Shown piece by piece: positions 8,194 to 16,990 of a stretch of 53,069 nt of DNA. How positions within the stretch are numbered: position 1 is the stretch's first letter; each line of letters opens with the position of its first letter. The notes below the pieces were generated by a model. It saw only the letters and a list, made by a program, of their open reading frames with translations. It made no database searches and was not told the origin of the DNA. Source of the DNA: Myxococcaceae bacterium (GTDB lineage Bacteria; Myxococcota; Myxococcia; Myxococcales; Myxococcaceae); assembly GCA_003818285.1 (NCBI GenBank), contig RPRB01000014.1, positions 1 through 53,069 on the forward strand, read 5' to 3'. A program made the position numbers and the translations under genes.

Positions 8194-8892
8194 ATGCGAA
8201 AGACCATGCTCTTCGTGATCGCGGGAGTGCTGGGGTGCGGAGGCAGCAGCGGGCCGGGAAGCAACGGCGGGACGAACCGCGCTCCCGTCGCGGTGCCGAC
8301 CGCGACCACCCTCGCGGTGGTGATGGGGCAGTCCACCGAGCTGCAGGCGCAGGCCAGCGATCCGGACGGAGATGCCCTGACCTACAGCTGGTCGCAGACC
8401 GCGCCGACCTCACCGCAGGGGACGTTCAGCTCGGCGACCTCGGGTTCTCCCACCTGGACCGCGCCCACTGTCGGGGCAACGACGGCGTTCACGCTCGCCG
8501 TCACGGTGTCCGACGGCAAGGGTGGCAGCAGCACGGCGGACCTGACGGTCTACGCGAAGACCTCGGCGGATCCGTCCTTCCTCGCCGAGGTCTCGAGGAT
8601 CCTCGCCAGGGTCTGTGGCGACTGCCACGGCGGCATCTCTCCCGCGGCCCAGCTGTCGCTCGAACCCAGCAGGTCGTACGGGGATCTGGTGAACGTCCCC
8701 GCAGTGGCCAGCTGCAGGGGCGAGCTGCGGGTCACGCCCGGGGACCCAGACCACTCGGTGCTGATCGGGAAGATGTCTGGGGCGTCCTGCGGACAGCGCA
8801 TGCCTCCTGCGGACCCCACCTACTATGACCGCGCGGCGGACGAGTTCGCGCTGGTCAGCACCTGGATCCAGAACGGCGCGCCGAGGAACTAG
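8194..8892 (+). CDS. PKD/Ig-like domain lipoprotein with a single c-type haem site
   Basis: This 232-residue secreted protein begins with a short signal and lipobox-like segment ([17 protein letters not shown], Cys15), a Gly/Ser linker, then one PKD/cadherin-like beta-sandwich ([12 protein letters not shown] to [12 protein letters not shown], residues about 29-121, with [12 protein letters not shown] typical of such domains). The C-terminal third carries a CxxCH haem-attachment motif (Cys141-Cys144-His145) followed by [15 protein letters not shown] and RMPP, a pattern seen in small cytochrome-like domains of surface proteins. It is probably a membrane-anchored haem protein; redox partners are not evident. 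Its TAG stop overlaps the dnaJ stop on the other strand at a shared CTAG, so the two genes are fully convergent with no room for a terminator. Confidence 0.8.
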   Translation: MRKTMLFVIAGVLGCGGSSGPGSNGGTNRAPVAVPTATTLAVVMGQSTELQAQASDPDGDALTYSWSQTAPTSPQGTFSSATSGSPTWTAPTVGATTAFTLAVTVSDGKGGSSTADLTVYAKTSADPSFLAEVSRILARVCGDCHGGISPAAQLSLEPSRSYGDLVNVPAVASCRGELRVTPGDPDHSVLIGKMSGASCGQRMPPADPTYYDRAADEFALVSTWIQNGAPRN

Positions 8893-9998
8893 CCGAACAG
8901 CTCGCGCACCTTCTCGAAGAAGGTCTTGGTCTGCGGGTGAGTCTGCTCGCCGGAGAGCTCGGCGAAGCGCTCGAGCAGCGCCTTCTGCTCCGAGCTCAGG
9001 TGCGTGGGGGTCTCCACCAGGATCCGCACGTGCTGGTCGCCGCGGCCCCCGCCGTGGAGGTGGGGGATGCCCTTGCCCTTGATGCGGAACACCTTCCCGC
9101 TTTGCGTGCCTGCGGGAATCTTCATCCGGTGCTTGCCGTCGAGCGTGGGCACGTCGAGCTGCGCCCCGAGCGCCGCCTGGACGAAGGACACCGGCACCTC
9201 GCAGAGCACCTCGGTGTCCTCGCGCACGAAGATGGGGTGGTCCTTCACGTGGATCACCACGTAGAGGTCGCCCGACGGGCCACCGTGGTCTCCGGGCTCT
9301 CCCTCCCCCCCGACCCGCACCCGCGTGCCGGTGTCGACCCCGGGAGGGATCTTCACCGTGAGGGTCGTCTGCCCATCGACGCGGCCCGCGCCCCGGCAGT
9401 AGGTGCACGGCGAGGTCGCGGTCTGGCCCGAGCCGCCGCAGGTGGTGCAGGGCCGGCTGACCGAGAAGAAGCCCTGCGTGTAGCGAAGCTCGCCCGCTCC
9501 TCCACAGGTCGGGCAAGTGTGCACCCGCTTGTCCGCACTCCCTGTCCCCTCGCAGTGCTCACAGCGCTTCGGCTTGGGAATCCGGACCTGCACCTCGGAG
9601 CCGAACGCGGCCTCCTCGAAGCTGATCTCCAGGTTGTAGCGGAGGTCGGCGCCGCGGGTCCGTCCGCCGCGCCGGGACCGGGTGGCGCCGAAGATGTCCC
9701 CGAAGATCTCGCCCAGGACGTCGTTCAGGTTGGAGGGGTTGAAGCCGCCGAACCCCTCGAACGGGCTCCCGCCGTGCCCGAAGCGGTCGTAGCGCAAGCG
9801 CTTCTCCGGATCCGACAGGACCTCGTAGGCCTCCGAGGCCTCCTTGAAGCGCTCCTCCGCCTGGTGGTCTCCGGGATTTCGGTCCGGGTGGTACTGGAGG
9901 GCGAGCTTCCGGTAGGCGCTCTTCAGCTCCGCCGCCGTGCACTCCCGAGCCACACCGAGGATCTCGTAGTAGTCACGCTTCGTCGCAGAGGCTGCCAT
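8889..9998 (-). CDS. dnaJ: Chaperone protein DnaJ
   Basis: The 369-residue Hsp40 co-chaperone has all class I DnaJ parts in order: J-domain with HPD at residues 37-39 ([11 protein letters not shown]), a Gly/Phe-rich linker ([17 protein letters not shown]), four zinc-binding CxxCxGxG repeats ([32 protein letters not shown]), then the beta-sandwich substrate domains and C-terminal tail. It stimulates DnaK ATPase and delivers unfolded clients. No dnaK or grpE lies beside it, so it is not in the classic operon. A possible sigma-70-like promoter is noted upstream at 10041-10068. Length is normal. Confidence 0.97.
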   Translation of the reverse strand: MAASATKRDYYEILGVARECTAAELKSAYRKLALQYHPDRNPGDHQAEERFKEASEAYEVLSDPEKRLRYDRFGHGGSPFEGFGGFNPSNLNDVLGEIFGDIFGATRSRRGGRTRGADLRYNLEISFEEAAFGSEVQVRIPKPKRCEHCEGTGSADKRVHTCPTCGGAGELRYTQGFFSVSRPCTTCGGSGQTATSPCTYCRGAGRVDGQTTLTVKIPPGVDTGTRVRVGGEGEPGDHGGPSGDLYVVIHVKDHPIFVREDTEVLCEVPVSFVQAALGAQLDVPTLDGKHRMKIPAGTQSGKVFRIKGKGIPHLHGGGRGDQHVRILVETPTHLSSEQKALLERFAELSGEQTHPQTKTFFEKVRELFG

Positions 9999-10040
9999 CC
10001 GTCGTGCTCAACCCTTCGAATTGAGGGGGAAACGGCGGGG

Positions 10041-10068
10041 AGCATAATGCAGGGAACTCACTCGGCAA
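10041..10068 (-). promoter_or_regulatory. Possible sigma-70-like promoter of dnaJ
   Basis: Read on the minus strand, TTGCCG (10068-10063) and TATGCT (10046-10041) are separated by 16 bases and sit about 43 bases before the dnaJ start. Each hexamer matches the consensus at four of six positions. An imperfect inverted repeat CTCAA-N9-TTGAG follows at about 10008-10026; it is not a CIRCE element. The call is from pattern only. Confidence 0.3.
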
Positions 10069-10079
10069 CGAGCGGGGCG

Positions 10080-10529
10080 CTAGACCTGCCAGATCTGGCT
10101 CGGACTGAGGCCCATCTCCCCGAGCCGGCGGCGCAAGCGTCGGTCGATGCTGCCCCGCCTGGTCCATCGAGGCACCACGAAGTGCAGCTCGGCCGCGTAC
10201 AGCCGCGCCGCGCTCGCCAGGAGCGACCAGCGGTTCTCGGAGCCCGGGTCGTCCACCGATTCCGGCAGCACCACCTCCAGCAGAAGGGGGGTCCGTCCAC
10301 TGTCGTGCTGGCGGCAGGTCAGATCCGGCCGGTGGTCCTCGAGGGTGCCGTTGAGCACCGTGGGCGCGGCGTGCCCGGGGAGCCGGGCCTTCACGTCGGA
10401 GTAGCCGAGCGTCTGGAAGAACTCCGCCATCAGCCAGAGGACCCGCTGCCGCGCCCCGTCGCGCAGCACCGCGTCGCAGCCGTCTGGCAGCCCACCCCCG
10501 GACTGAAACTTCCAGCGTTCGAGCTTCAT
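10080..10529 (-). CDS. Conserved-looking protein of unknown function, possible PD-(D/E)xK-like fold
   Basis: This is a 149-residue protein from the ATG at 10529 (an in-frame TTG 39 bases upstream is less likely). I do not recognise the family with certainty. It is soluble, with no signal peptide or membrane segment. The segment HRPDLTCRQ...TPLLLEVVLPES places an Asp before a beta-strand and a Glu within the next strand (D-x(n)-E-x-V), as in PD-(D/E)xK nuclease-like folds, and is followed by helical residues RWSLLASAARLYAAELHFVVP, similar to the usual strand-helix order. The conserved Lys position is Val, so catalysis is doubtful. It lies upstream of dnaJ on the same strand, 81 bases apart, and diverges from the ABC exporter gene. 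Confidence 0.6.
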   Translation of the reverse strand: MKLERWKFQSGGGLPDGCDAVLRDGARQRVLWLMAEFFQTLGYSDVKARLPGHAAPTVLNGTLEDHRPDLTCRQHDSGRTPLLLEVVLPESVDDPGSENRWSLLASAARLYAAELHFVVPRWTRRGSIDRRLRRRLGEMGLSPSQIWQV

Positions 10530-10613
10530 CCCGAGGTGTACGGTTTGAACGGGAGCCGAAACCGGCAATCCTTGACTTCAGCACGCGCCGGAACGCATGG
10601 CTGCTGAGCGGGC

Positions 10614-12365
10614 ATGACCTCCACCCTCGGCCGGCTCCTCGCTCTGCTGCGCCCCTCGGCGCGCCTCGTCGCGGGCGCGGTGCTCGCCGCGATGGTGAGC
10701 GCCGCGGCCGCCGCCGGCTACGCCTGGCTCATCGGCCCCCTGCTCCGGAGCGTGCTCCTCTCCGAGCCGATGCGCCTGGTGGGCCTGTACACCTCACCCG
10801 AGCGGGCTCGCTGGCTCCTGCCCGGGCTGCTCGTGGCGCTGGCGGTCGTCAAGGCGGGGGCCCAGCTGCTCCAGACTGGGTGGATGCAGGTGGCCGGACA
10901 GCGCGCCCTGGCCACTCTCCGCTCCGACCTCTACGCGCATCTGCTCGCCCTCCCACCGGCGACGCACGAGTCGAGGGCGAGCGGCGACGTGCTGAGCCGG
11001 CTCACCGCCGACGTCGCACAGGTGGAGTTCTCGGTCACCCAGGCACTCACCACCTGGGTGCGCGATGCGCTGCAGCTGCTGGCACTCCTCGGCGTGTGCC
11101 TGGTGCTGGACTGGAGGCTCTTCGCGCTGAGCTTCGTGGTGTTCCCCGCCGCGCTGGTTCCCATCACCCGCTTCGCCCGCGCGGTGAAGCGGGCCGCTCG
11201 CACCACCCAGGGCAGGCTCGGAAACCTGACCGCCCTGGTCGGCGAGCAGCTGCACGCGCTCCCTGTCGTCCAGGCCTTCGGGATGGAACCGCGGGTGCGA
11301 ACGGCGTTCGATGCCGAGCAGGCCCGCTATCTCCGGGAGATGGACCGCTCGCTCCTGCTCCGCGGCTCGGCCAGCCCGTCCATCGAGCTGCTGGGCATCA
11401 CCGGGCTGGCGCTCGCGCTGGCGGTGGGGGCGCAGGCGGTGCGGGCCGAGCCGGCGCTGGCCAGCCACCTGATGTCGTACGTGGGCGCGGTGCTCCTGAT
11501 GTACGGGCCGCTGAAGACCCTCTCCTCCACCCTCACCCAGGTGGTCGCCGGAGTCGGCGCGGCAGAGCGGGTGTTCGAGCTGGAGGACCGCCGCACGCCC
11601 CCGGACCGGGGCGAGCAGGCGCCCCCGCTGCACCGGGCGCTCCGCCTCGAGGACCTCCGCATCCAGTACGGCGAGGTGGATGCGCTCCGCGGACTCACCC
11701 TCGAGCTTCCCGCGGGCAAGACGGTCGCGGTGGTCGGCGCCTCGGGCGCAGGGAAGAGCACCCTGTTCTCCGCGCTTCTCCGCTTCGTGGATCCGGCGGG
11801 CGGACGCATCCTCTGGGACGGGCAAGACGTGCGAGGGTACAGCCGCGCGTCGGTGCGGGCGCGCATCGCCTGGGTGCCGCAGGAGCCGGTGCTCTTTGCC
11901 GGCTCGGTGCGTGACGCGGTCCGCGTCGGCAACCCGGACGCCACCGACCCCGAGGTGTGGAGCGCGCTGGCGCGGGCACACGGCGCCGAGTTCGTGCGGG
12001 CCTTGCCCCGGGGCCTCGACACGCCGGTGGGCGAGCGCGGTGCGCAGCTCAGCGGTGGACAGCGGCAGCGGCTCGCCATCGCCCGAGCGTTCGTCCGCGA
12101 GCCGTCGCTCCTCTTGCTCGACGAGCCCACCAGCAGCCTCGACGCGGCGAGCGAGGCCCTCGTGCAGGCCGGCCTCGCCGAGCTGAAGGCCGGCCGGACC
12201 ACCCTGGTGGTCGCCCACCGGCTGTCGACCGTGCGGAGCGCCGATCTCATCGTGGTCCTCGAGGCGGGCCGGGTGGTCGAGCAGGGCAACCACGAGCAGC
12301 TGGTGGCGCACGGCACCGTCTACCGGCGGCTGCTGGATCGCGGAGGCGCCGATGAGCCGGCGTGA
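10614..12365 (+). CDS. ABC transporter with fused permease and ATPase (MsbA-like exporter)
   Basis: The 583-residue half-transporter has an N-terminal six-helix membrane domain (about residues 15-310) and a C-terminal nucleotide-binding domain. Walker A GASGAGKST is at residues 375-383; the signature LSGGQRQR, Walker B LLLLDEPTSSLD and the H-loop VVAHRLSTV follow in order. Architecture and length match lipid A exporter MsbA and related multidrug exporters, which act as homodimers flipping lipids across the inner membrane. The start 'MTSTLGRLLALLRP' fits the cytoplasmic N-tail. The next gene overlaps its end by 14 bases, so the downstream unknown genes are probably co-transcribed. Whether lipid A is the substrate cannot be said; no lpx or kdo genes lie nearby. 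Confidence 0.9.
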   Translation: MTSTLGRLLALLRPSARLVAGAVLAAMVSAAAAAGYAWLIGPLLRSVLLSEPMRLVGLYTSPERARWLLPGLLVALAVVKAGAQLLQTGWMQVAGQRALATLRSDLYAHLLALPPATHESRASGDVLSRLTADVAQVEFSVTQALTTWVRDALQLLALLGVCLVLDWRLFALSFVVFPAALVPITRFARAVKRAARTTQGRLGNLTALVGEQLHALPVVQAFGMEPRVRTAFDAEQARYLREMDRSLLLRGSASPSIELLGITGLALALAVGAQAVRAEPALASHLMSYVGAVLLMYGPLKTLSSTLTQVVAGVGAAERVFELEDRRTPPDRGEQAPPLHRALRLEDLRIQYGEVDALRGLTLELPAGKTVAVVGASGAGKSTLFSALLRFVDPAGGRILWDGQDVRGYSRASVRARIAWVPQEPVLFAGSVRDAVRVGNPDATDPEVWSALARAHGAEFVRALPRGLDTPVGERGAQLSGGQRQRLAIARAFVREPSLLLLDEPTSSLDAASEALVQAGLAELKAGRTTLVVAHRLSTVRSADLIVVLEAGRVVEQGNHEQLVAHGTVYRRLLDRGGADEPA

Positions 12366-13119
12366 GCGCCGGAGCCGCGACGAGCCCGGGTTCGTCCACC
12401 GCTTCGAGGGTCCCGAGGTGCTGGCCGAGCTGCTCGGCATCGCCGGGAGCCCCCTCGAGCCCGAGGAGGTGCTGCGCCGCTTCCGCGCCGGACGCGCCGA
12501 AGGGGCCGAGGCCGGCGAGGTCATCCCCACGCTCTTTCCCGAGGCGCCGCGTTTCCCGAGCCCGGAGGTCGCCCGCTGCCTGTTCCAGAACCTGCTGGGG
12601 CTGTGGGACGCGGCGCAGTCTCCGGAATTCCGGCTCCCGTCCCGATCGGTCGCGCCCAGGCGGACACACCCGGAGAAGGTGGTGATTCCCGGTCTCCCTG
12701 GACCCACCGGTCCGGACTTCGCCTACGTGCAGGCCGTCCGGGCCTGGCTGGCGTCGGACCGGCGCGCCCGGGACCGCCTGAGCGATTCGTTCGAGAACCG
12801 GCAGGACGCCCTCCTGGGCTCCCTTGACGAGCGGGGCCTCTCGGACGAAGGTTGGGGGGTCCTCCGCCAGCTGGCGTTCGAGCTGCACGCCGTTCTCGAG
12901 CACGCAGATGGCGCCGCCCCGGCGTCGGTCCCGCCCGAGGCGCTCGAGGGCGACCCTGCGGCGAAGGCCCCGGTGGAGTTGAGTGGGCTCGTCGACCAGG
13001 CGCTCGCCTCGGCCGAGCAGGACAGTCCAGGACCGGTGCCGGCCGCGGAGCGCGAAACGATTCGCACCCTCGGGCGACAGGTGCTCGGCGCCCTGTGGGA
13101 GGCCCGGGCCCGGAGGTGA
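12352..13119 (+). CDS. Protein of unknown function encoded within the ABC exporter operon
   Basis: This 255-residue protein starts inside the last codons of the exporter gene (14-base overlap in another frame). I do not recognise a family. It is soluble, rich in Arg, Glu, Ala and Pro, has no signal peptide, and is mostly helical in appearance (PEVLAELLGIAGSPLEPEEVLRRFRAGRAEG, SEPEVARCLFQNLLGLWD-like segments). A Pro-rich loop (VVIPGLPGPTGPDF) sits near residue 110. The gene ends 7 bases before the next one. The tight packing suggests co-expression with the transporter, but that alone does not assign a role. Confidence 0.7.
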   Translation: MSRRERRSRDEPGFVHRFEGPEVLAELLGIAGSPLEPEEVLRRFRAGRAEGAEAGEVIPTLFPEAPRFPSPEVARCLFQNLLGLWDAAQSPEFRLPSRSVAPRRTHPEKVVIPGLPGPTGPDFAYVQAVRAWLASDRRARDRLSDSFENRQDALLGSLDERGLSDEGWGVLRQLAFELHAVLEHADGAAPASVPPEALEGDPAAKAPVELSGLVDQALASAEQDSPGPVPAAERETIRTLGRQVLGALWEARARR

Positions 13120-13126
13120 CGGGACC

Positions 13127-13678
13127 ATGGTGAAGGACGACGACGACGGCGGCGGCTTCACCGGGAAGCGCAACAAGAGCTGGCGGGAGATCGACGCCCG
13201 GCGCGGGAAGAGCAAGTACCACTCGCGGCAGGACGACCCGGCGCAGCAGCGCATCGAGCGCAGCGCGACCTACACCCGGTACAAGCAAGCCGCGGACTCG
13301 CTCTTCACCGGGGGCGCCCTCCCGGAGGGCCTGGCGAAGACCTTCGACCCGGATGGGAAGCGCCAGGCACAGAAGGAGGCGATGGCCAAGCTCCGCGAGC
13401 TCCCGGACCGCAAGGCCTGGGCTCAGGGGGTCATCGAGTATCTGGAGAAATACCCGGAGCTCCCCGAGGACCCGTATTTCCTCGACTCGCTCCTGGACCA
13501 CCCGCGGGAGCGGATCGTCGGCCAGGCGCTGGGGAAGCTCGAGGGAATGCAGGAGGCCGGGACACTGAAGGCGAAGCTGCCCAAGAGCCTCGACCAGCGG
13601 CTCAAGGCGCTGGAGCTCACCAGCATGGACCCCGAGCTGCAGCAGCGGGCCCGGGCGCTGCGCGAACAGCTCCGGTAG
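13127..13678 (+). CDS. Charged protein of unknown function (183 residues)
   Basis: The ATG at 13127 lies 7 bases after the previous stop. The protein is strongly charged: an acidic start (MVKDDDDGGG), a basic segment (GKRNKSWREIDARRGKSKYHSR), then helical repeats with LREL, VIEYLEKYPELPEDPYFLDSLLDHPRERIVGQALGKLEGM. The last part looks like two HEAT-like or TPR-like helices, and the N-terminal basic region could bind nucleic acid; neither is certain. No signal peptide. The stop (TAG) overlaps the GTG start of the acetyltransferase by one base, so the four genes from the exporter onward form one operon. Confidence 0.72.
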   Translation: MVKDDDDGGGFTGKRNKSWREIDARRGKSKYHSRQDDPAQQRIERSATYTRYKQAADSLFTGGALPEGLAKTFDPDGKRQAQKEAMAKLRELPDRKAWAQGVIEYLEKYPELPEDPYFLDSLLDHPRERIVGQALGKLEGMQEAGTLKAKLPKSLDQRLKALELTSMDPELQQRARALREQLR

Positions 13679-14148
13679 TGACCGCCGAAGCGAGCATCAT
13701 CCGTCCGGTCCGCCCCGGGGACGCGCCGGCCCTGCGCCGCATGCGCGAGGAGGCGGGGTGGGACGTGGAGAAGGTTCCCGCGTGGATCGCGGCGTCGCTC
13801 TCGGGCGAGCGCCCGACCTGGGTGGCCGAGCTCGGCGGTGAAGCGGTGGGAATGGTCAGCCTCGAGCTCGTCGATCCCGATCCCGAGGTCGCGGATGGAC
13901 TGGGCGTGGCCGCGGTGACCAGCCTCTCGGTGCTGGCCACTGCCGCACGCCGCGGCATCGGGCGCGCTCTGACCGTGTTCGCCGAGGACCAGGCCCGGGC
14001 CCGAGGCGTCCGGGTGCTCACCTTGAACACGCGGCCGACGAACGGAGCAGCTCTCGCGCTCTACGAGGGGCTCGGATACCGGCGCTGGAAGGAGCAGGAG
14101 CGCTCGTGGGGGCGGGCGGTCTTCCTGCGCAAGTCGCTCTGTGAGTGA
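13678..14148 (+). CDS. GNAT family N-acetyltransferase
   Basis: This 156-residue protein starts at a GTG that shares one base with the previous stop. It has the GNAT pattern: IIRPVRPGDAPALRRMREEAGW for strand 1/helix 1, AELGGEAVGMVSLEL for strands 2-4, then the acetyl-CoA pyrophosphate-binding loop LATAARRGIGRALTVFAEDQARARGV (R-x-x-G-x-G/A form, here RRGIGRA) and NTRPTNGAALALYEGLGY, the typical C-terminal strand and helix. It transfers acetyl from acetyl-CoA to an amine on an unknown small molecule or protein. It closes the operon that begins with the ABC exporter; a hairpin follows at 14200. Confidence 0.9.
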   Translation: MTAEASIIRPVRPGDAPALRRMREEAGWDVEKVPAWIAASLSGERPTWVAELGGEAVGMVSLELVDPDPEVADGLGVAAVTSLSVLATAARRGIGRALTVFAEDQARARGVRVLTLNTRPTNGAALALYEGLGYRRWKEQERSWGRAVFLRKSLCE

Positions 14149-14199
14149 ATTGTTGCGTTTGAGTTGCGGTCTTCGCTCGGATCGGTGAATAAGGCGCCG

Positions 14200-14225
14200 C
14201 GCGGGCGCTCGTTCGCCCGCGTCTT
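14200..14225 (+). terminator. Hairpin terminator candidate after the ABC exporter operon
   Basis: A perfect 8-bp inverted repeat, CGCGGGCG and CGCCCGCG (14200-14207 and 14214-14221), with a six-base loop CTCGTT, is followed by TCTT. The T-tract is short, but the stem is very stable and lies 51 bases after the stop codon. Confidence 0.5.
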
Positions 14226-14365
14226 GAGAGGACACCACACACGGTCGTACGTGCGCTTACCTCCCAGCGATAGGGCCGGGCGCTGGTTGATTTTCCAGTC
14301 AATGCGCGACCGGACCGTGTATGGACGCCCCCGCAACCCGTGCTTCTGACACGAAGGAGAAAACC

Positions 14366-15715
14366 TTGAAGCATCTGTTCTCACGCCTCGGCTGTCTGCT
14401 CGCGGCCGCGGCGCTCGCCTCGGCTTGCGGAGACGACAACAACAACGGCGGCGGCGGTGGCAACGTCGTGAACGTCGACCCGTCGATGACGGAGTCCGCG
14501 ATCTCGAACGTGTTCTCCAGCGCAGCCGCCGACTCGACCATCCAGATGGCGGCCGGGACCTACCACTTCACCAACTCGCTCAACCTCGCGACGAAGAACA
14601 ACATCACCGTGAAGGGCGCGGCGAAGGACACGACGATCCTCGACTGGAGCGGGCAGCTCGCCGGGGCGGACGGGCTCGTGCAGAGCATCGCTCCGGGCCA
14701 GACGGTCAAGACCATCTTCCAGGACTTCAGCATCCGCGACACGATCGGGGACGGCATCAAGGTCACCGGGGCCAACGGCCTGCACGTCGTCCGCGTCGGC
14801 GTCTCCTGGCCCACCCGGGCGACGCACGGGGGCTACGGGATCTATCCGGTTCAGTCGAAGAGCGTGCTCGTGGAGAACTGCACCGTCGATGGAGCGAGCG
14901 ACACCGGCATCTACGTCGGCCAGTCGGACGGCATCGTGGTCCGGAACAACGTGCTGACCAACAACGTGGCGGGAATCGAGATCGAGAACTCGTTCAACGC
15001 CGACGTCACCGGGAACGACTCCCACGACAACACCGTGGGCTTCCTGGTGTTCGACCTACCCAACCTCCCGCAGGTCGGCGGGCACAACGTTCGCGTCTAC
15101 AACAACACCTTCACCGACAACAATCACCCGAACTTCGGCGATCCGAGCGGCACGGTAGCCCGCGTGCCGGCGGGGACCGGCGGCGCGGTGATGGCCAACA
15201 GCAAGGTCGAGATCTTCGGCAACACCTTCAGCGGGAACACGACCGCCGGTTTCGCGGTCATCAGCTGCTTCACCGGCGTCGATCCATCCCCGTCTGGCGA
15301 GTGCACCTCGAACGCGCAGTACAGCCCGCTGCCCGGGAACATCTGGGTGCACGACAACACCTTTACCAACAACGGGACGGACCCCCTGGCGCACAACGCG
15401 ATGGGGCACCCGAGCTTCGACCTCGCTGGGCTCCTCGCCACCGGCTTCCCTCCGGGCCCCGGGGATCCGGGGTGGCTCGACGGACACGTCGCCGACGTCC
15501 TGTGGGACGGCGTCGTCATCTTCGGGAGCGGGGTGAATCCGTACTCGATCTGCGCGCAGAACAACACCGACCCCACCTTCCACTTCGCCAATCTGCACCT
15601 CGTGAGCGTCTTCTCGGGCACTCCGCTGAACGAGGCGCTGACCAACGACCAGACCGAGTTCAACTGCATGCCGCAGGGCTTCCCACTCCCGGCCGTTCCG
15701 GTGCCCACGTTCTGA
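14366..15715 (+). CDS. Parallel beta-helix lipoprotein (SO_2929-like)
   Basis: A TTG at 14366 is taken as the start because AAGGAG lies five bases upstream and it gives a clean lipoprotein signal (MKHLFSRLGC, LLAAAALASAC with Cys21). After an Asn/Gly linker, the protein (449 residues) is a right-handed parallel beta-helix: repeated NNITVKGA, LHVVRVGVSW, VLVENCTVDG, GIVVRNNVLTNN, VEIFGNTFSGN turns with Asn ladders. Together with the diheme cytochrome gene just downstream it matches the two-gene arrangement of TIGR03805/TIGR03806 families (SO_2929/SO_2930 of Shewanella), both exported and of unknown function. Beta-helix folds often bind or cleave polysaccharides, but no catalytic set is obvious. 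The leader upstream is unusually AT-rich for this region. Confidence 0.86.
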   Translation: MKHLFSRLGCLLAAAALASACGDDNNNGGGGGNVVNVDPSMTESAISNVFSSAAADSTIQMAAGTYHFTNSLNLATKNNITVKGAAKDTTILDWSGQLAGADGLVQSIAPGQTVKTIFQDFSIRDTIGDGIKVTGANGLHVVRVGVSWPTRATHGGYGIYPVQSKSVLVENCTVDGASDTGIYVGQSDGIVVRNNVLTNNVAGIEIENSFNADVTGNDSHDNTVGFLVFDLPNLPQVGGHNVRVYNNTFTDNNHPNFGDPSGTVARVPAGTGGAVMANSKVEIFGNTFSGNTTAGFAVISCFTGVDPSPSGECTSNAQYSPLPGNIWVHDNTFTNNGTDPLAHNAMGHPSFDLAGLLATGFPPGPGDPGWLDGHVADVLWDGVVIFGSGVNPYSICAQNNTDPTFHFANLHLVSVFSGTPLNEALTNDQTEFNCMPQGFPLPAVPVPTF

Positions 15716-15759
15716 GGCGCGGAAGGCCAGCGCAGACCTTCCAGGAGAGGTTCGGAAGG

Positions 15760-16842
15760 ATGTCGATCGCAGTCCGGGTGGTGATGGCCAGCGCGCTGTT
15801 TGCGCTGGCCGCGTGTGGCTCGAGCTCCAACGACACCTGCACGCCGAGGGTTCCCACCGATGATTCGGTTCCGGGAACGCTGGCGGAGTGGTGTCAGGTG
15901 GAGCTGGCGAACGGCGAGGTGAAGTCGCTGGCCGGCGACGTCGTCCCCTTCACCCTCACCACCCCGCTGTACTCGGACGGGGCGATCAAGCGTCGCACCG
16001 TCCGCTTGCCGCCGGGCTCCGCGGCCAGCTACGCGGATGCCGGCGCGCTGGGGTTCCCGGACGGCACGGTGTTCACCAAGAGCTTCGGCTTCCGCGAGGA
16101 TGCCCGGAACGCCGCGCTGCCCATCCGCTGGATCGAGACCCGGTTGGAGTGGAAGGCCGGCGGGGTCTGGAACTTCGTGGCTTATCGGTGGAACGACGCC
16201 GGCACCGAGGCGGTACCAATCCCCGGAGGGGAGGTGGTGAGCTTCTCCTACGTCGACGGCGACGGAGCGACGCAGGCCGCGAACTACCTCGTCCCGAGCA
16301 AGCTCCAGTGCGAGCAGTGCCACTCGGAGAGCGGTCCGGTCGCCCCGCTCGGTCCCAAGGCCCACTGGCTCAACGCCGACTACGCCTACGAGAGCGGTAC
16401 CGAGAACCAGCTGGCGCACTGGTCGCGGATCGGCATCCTCACCGGGGCGCCGGATCCGGCGAATGCGCCGCGCCTCCCGGTTGCGGCCGATCCCGACGCC
16501 GGCACGGTGGAGCAGCGCGCCCGCGCGTACCTCGAGGCGAACTGCGGCTTCTGCCACAACCCGACCGGGAACGCGCGCAACAGCGGTCTGTACCTCTGGA
16601 ACTCGATCACCGACCCGATCCAGCTGGGAATCTGCAAGCGCCCCGTCGCCGCGGGCCCGGGCGCCGGCGGTCGGCCCTACGACATCGTGCCCGGCAACCC
16701 CGACGCGTCGGTGGTCATCTATCGGATCGAATCCACCTCGCCCGCGTCGGCCATGCCGCAGATCGGCCGCAGCGTGGTGGACACGCACGGGGTGGAGCTG
16801 GTGCGGCAGTGGATCAGCGAGATACCCGGCACCTGCGACTGA
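15760..16842 (+). CDS. Diheme c-type cytochrome lipoprotein (SO_2930-like)
   Basis: This 360-residue lipoprotein has a short signal and lipobox (MSIAVRVVMASALFALAACG, Cys19). GGAAGG precedes the ATG closely. Two CxxCH motifs are present, at Cys184-His188 (CEQCH) and Cys262-His266 (CGFCH). The long N-terminal part (SLAGDVVPFTLTTPLYSDGAIKRR, LPIRWIETRLEW, VAYRWND) and the C-terminal DIVPGNPDASVVIYRIES segment match the SO_2930 family described as the partner of the beta-helix lipoprotein encoded 44 bases upstream. Both proteins would sit at the cell envelope, anchored by lipid, so a haem-dependent reaction or electron transfer on a substrate held by the beta-helix is a reasonable guess only. 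Confidence 0.86.
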   Translation: MSIAVRVVMASALFALAACGSSSNDTCTPRVPTDDSVPGTLAEWCQVELANGEVKSLAGDVVPFTLTTPLYSDGAIKRRTVRLPPGSAASYADAGALGFPDGTVFTKSFGFREDARNAALPIRWIETRLEWKAGGVWNFVAYRWNDAGTEAVPIPGGEVVSFSYVDGDGATQAANYLVPSKLQCEQCHSESGPVAPLGPKAHWLNADYAYESGTENQLAHWSRIGILTGAPDPANAPRLPVAADPDAGTVEQRARAYLEANCGFCHNPTGNARNSGLYLWNSITDPIQLGICKRPVAAGPGAGGRPYDIVPGNPDASVVIYRIESTSPASAMPQIGRSVVDTHGVELVRQWISEIPGTCD

Positions 16843-16990
16843 GACGGACGCCGACGTCGCAGGCCTGAAGCCGGAGTGCCACCCCGGCCGACGCCGGTCT
16901 GGACCGTGCGTGGCGCCATGACTGCGACAAGACCGCCCGATTCGGCTTCGGTTGCCTGAGGGCCGGGGATCGGGCAGAGCACACCCCCTC

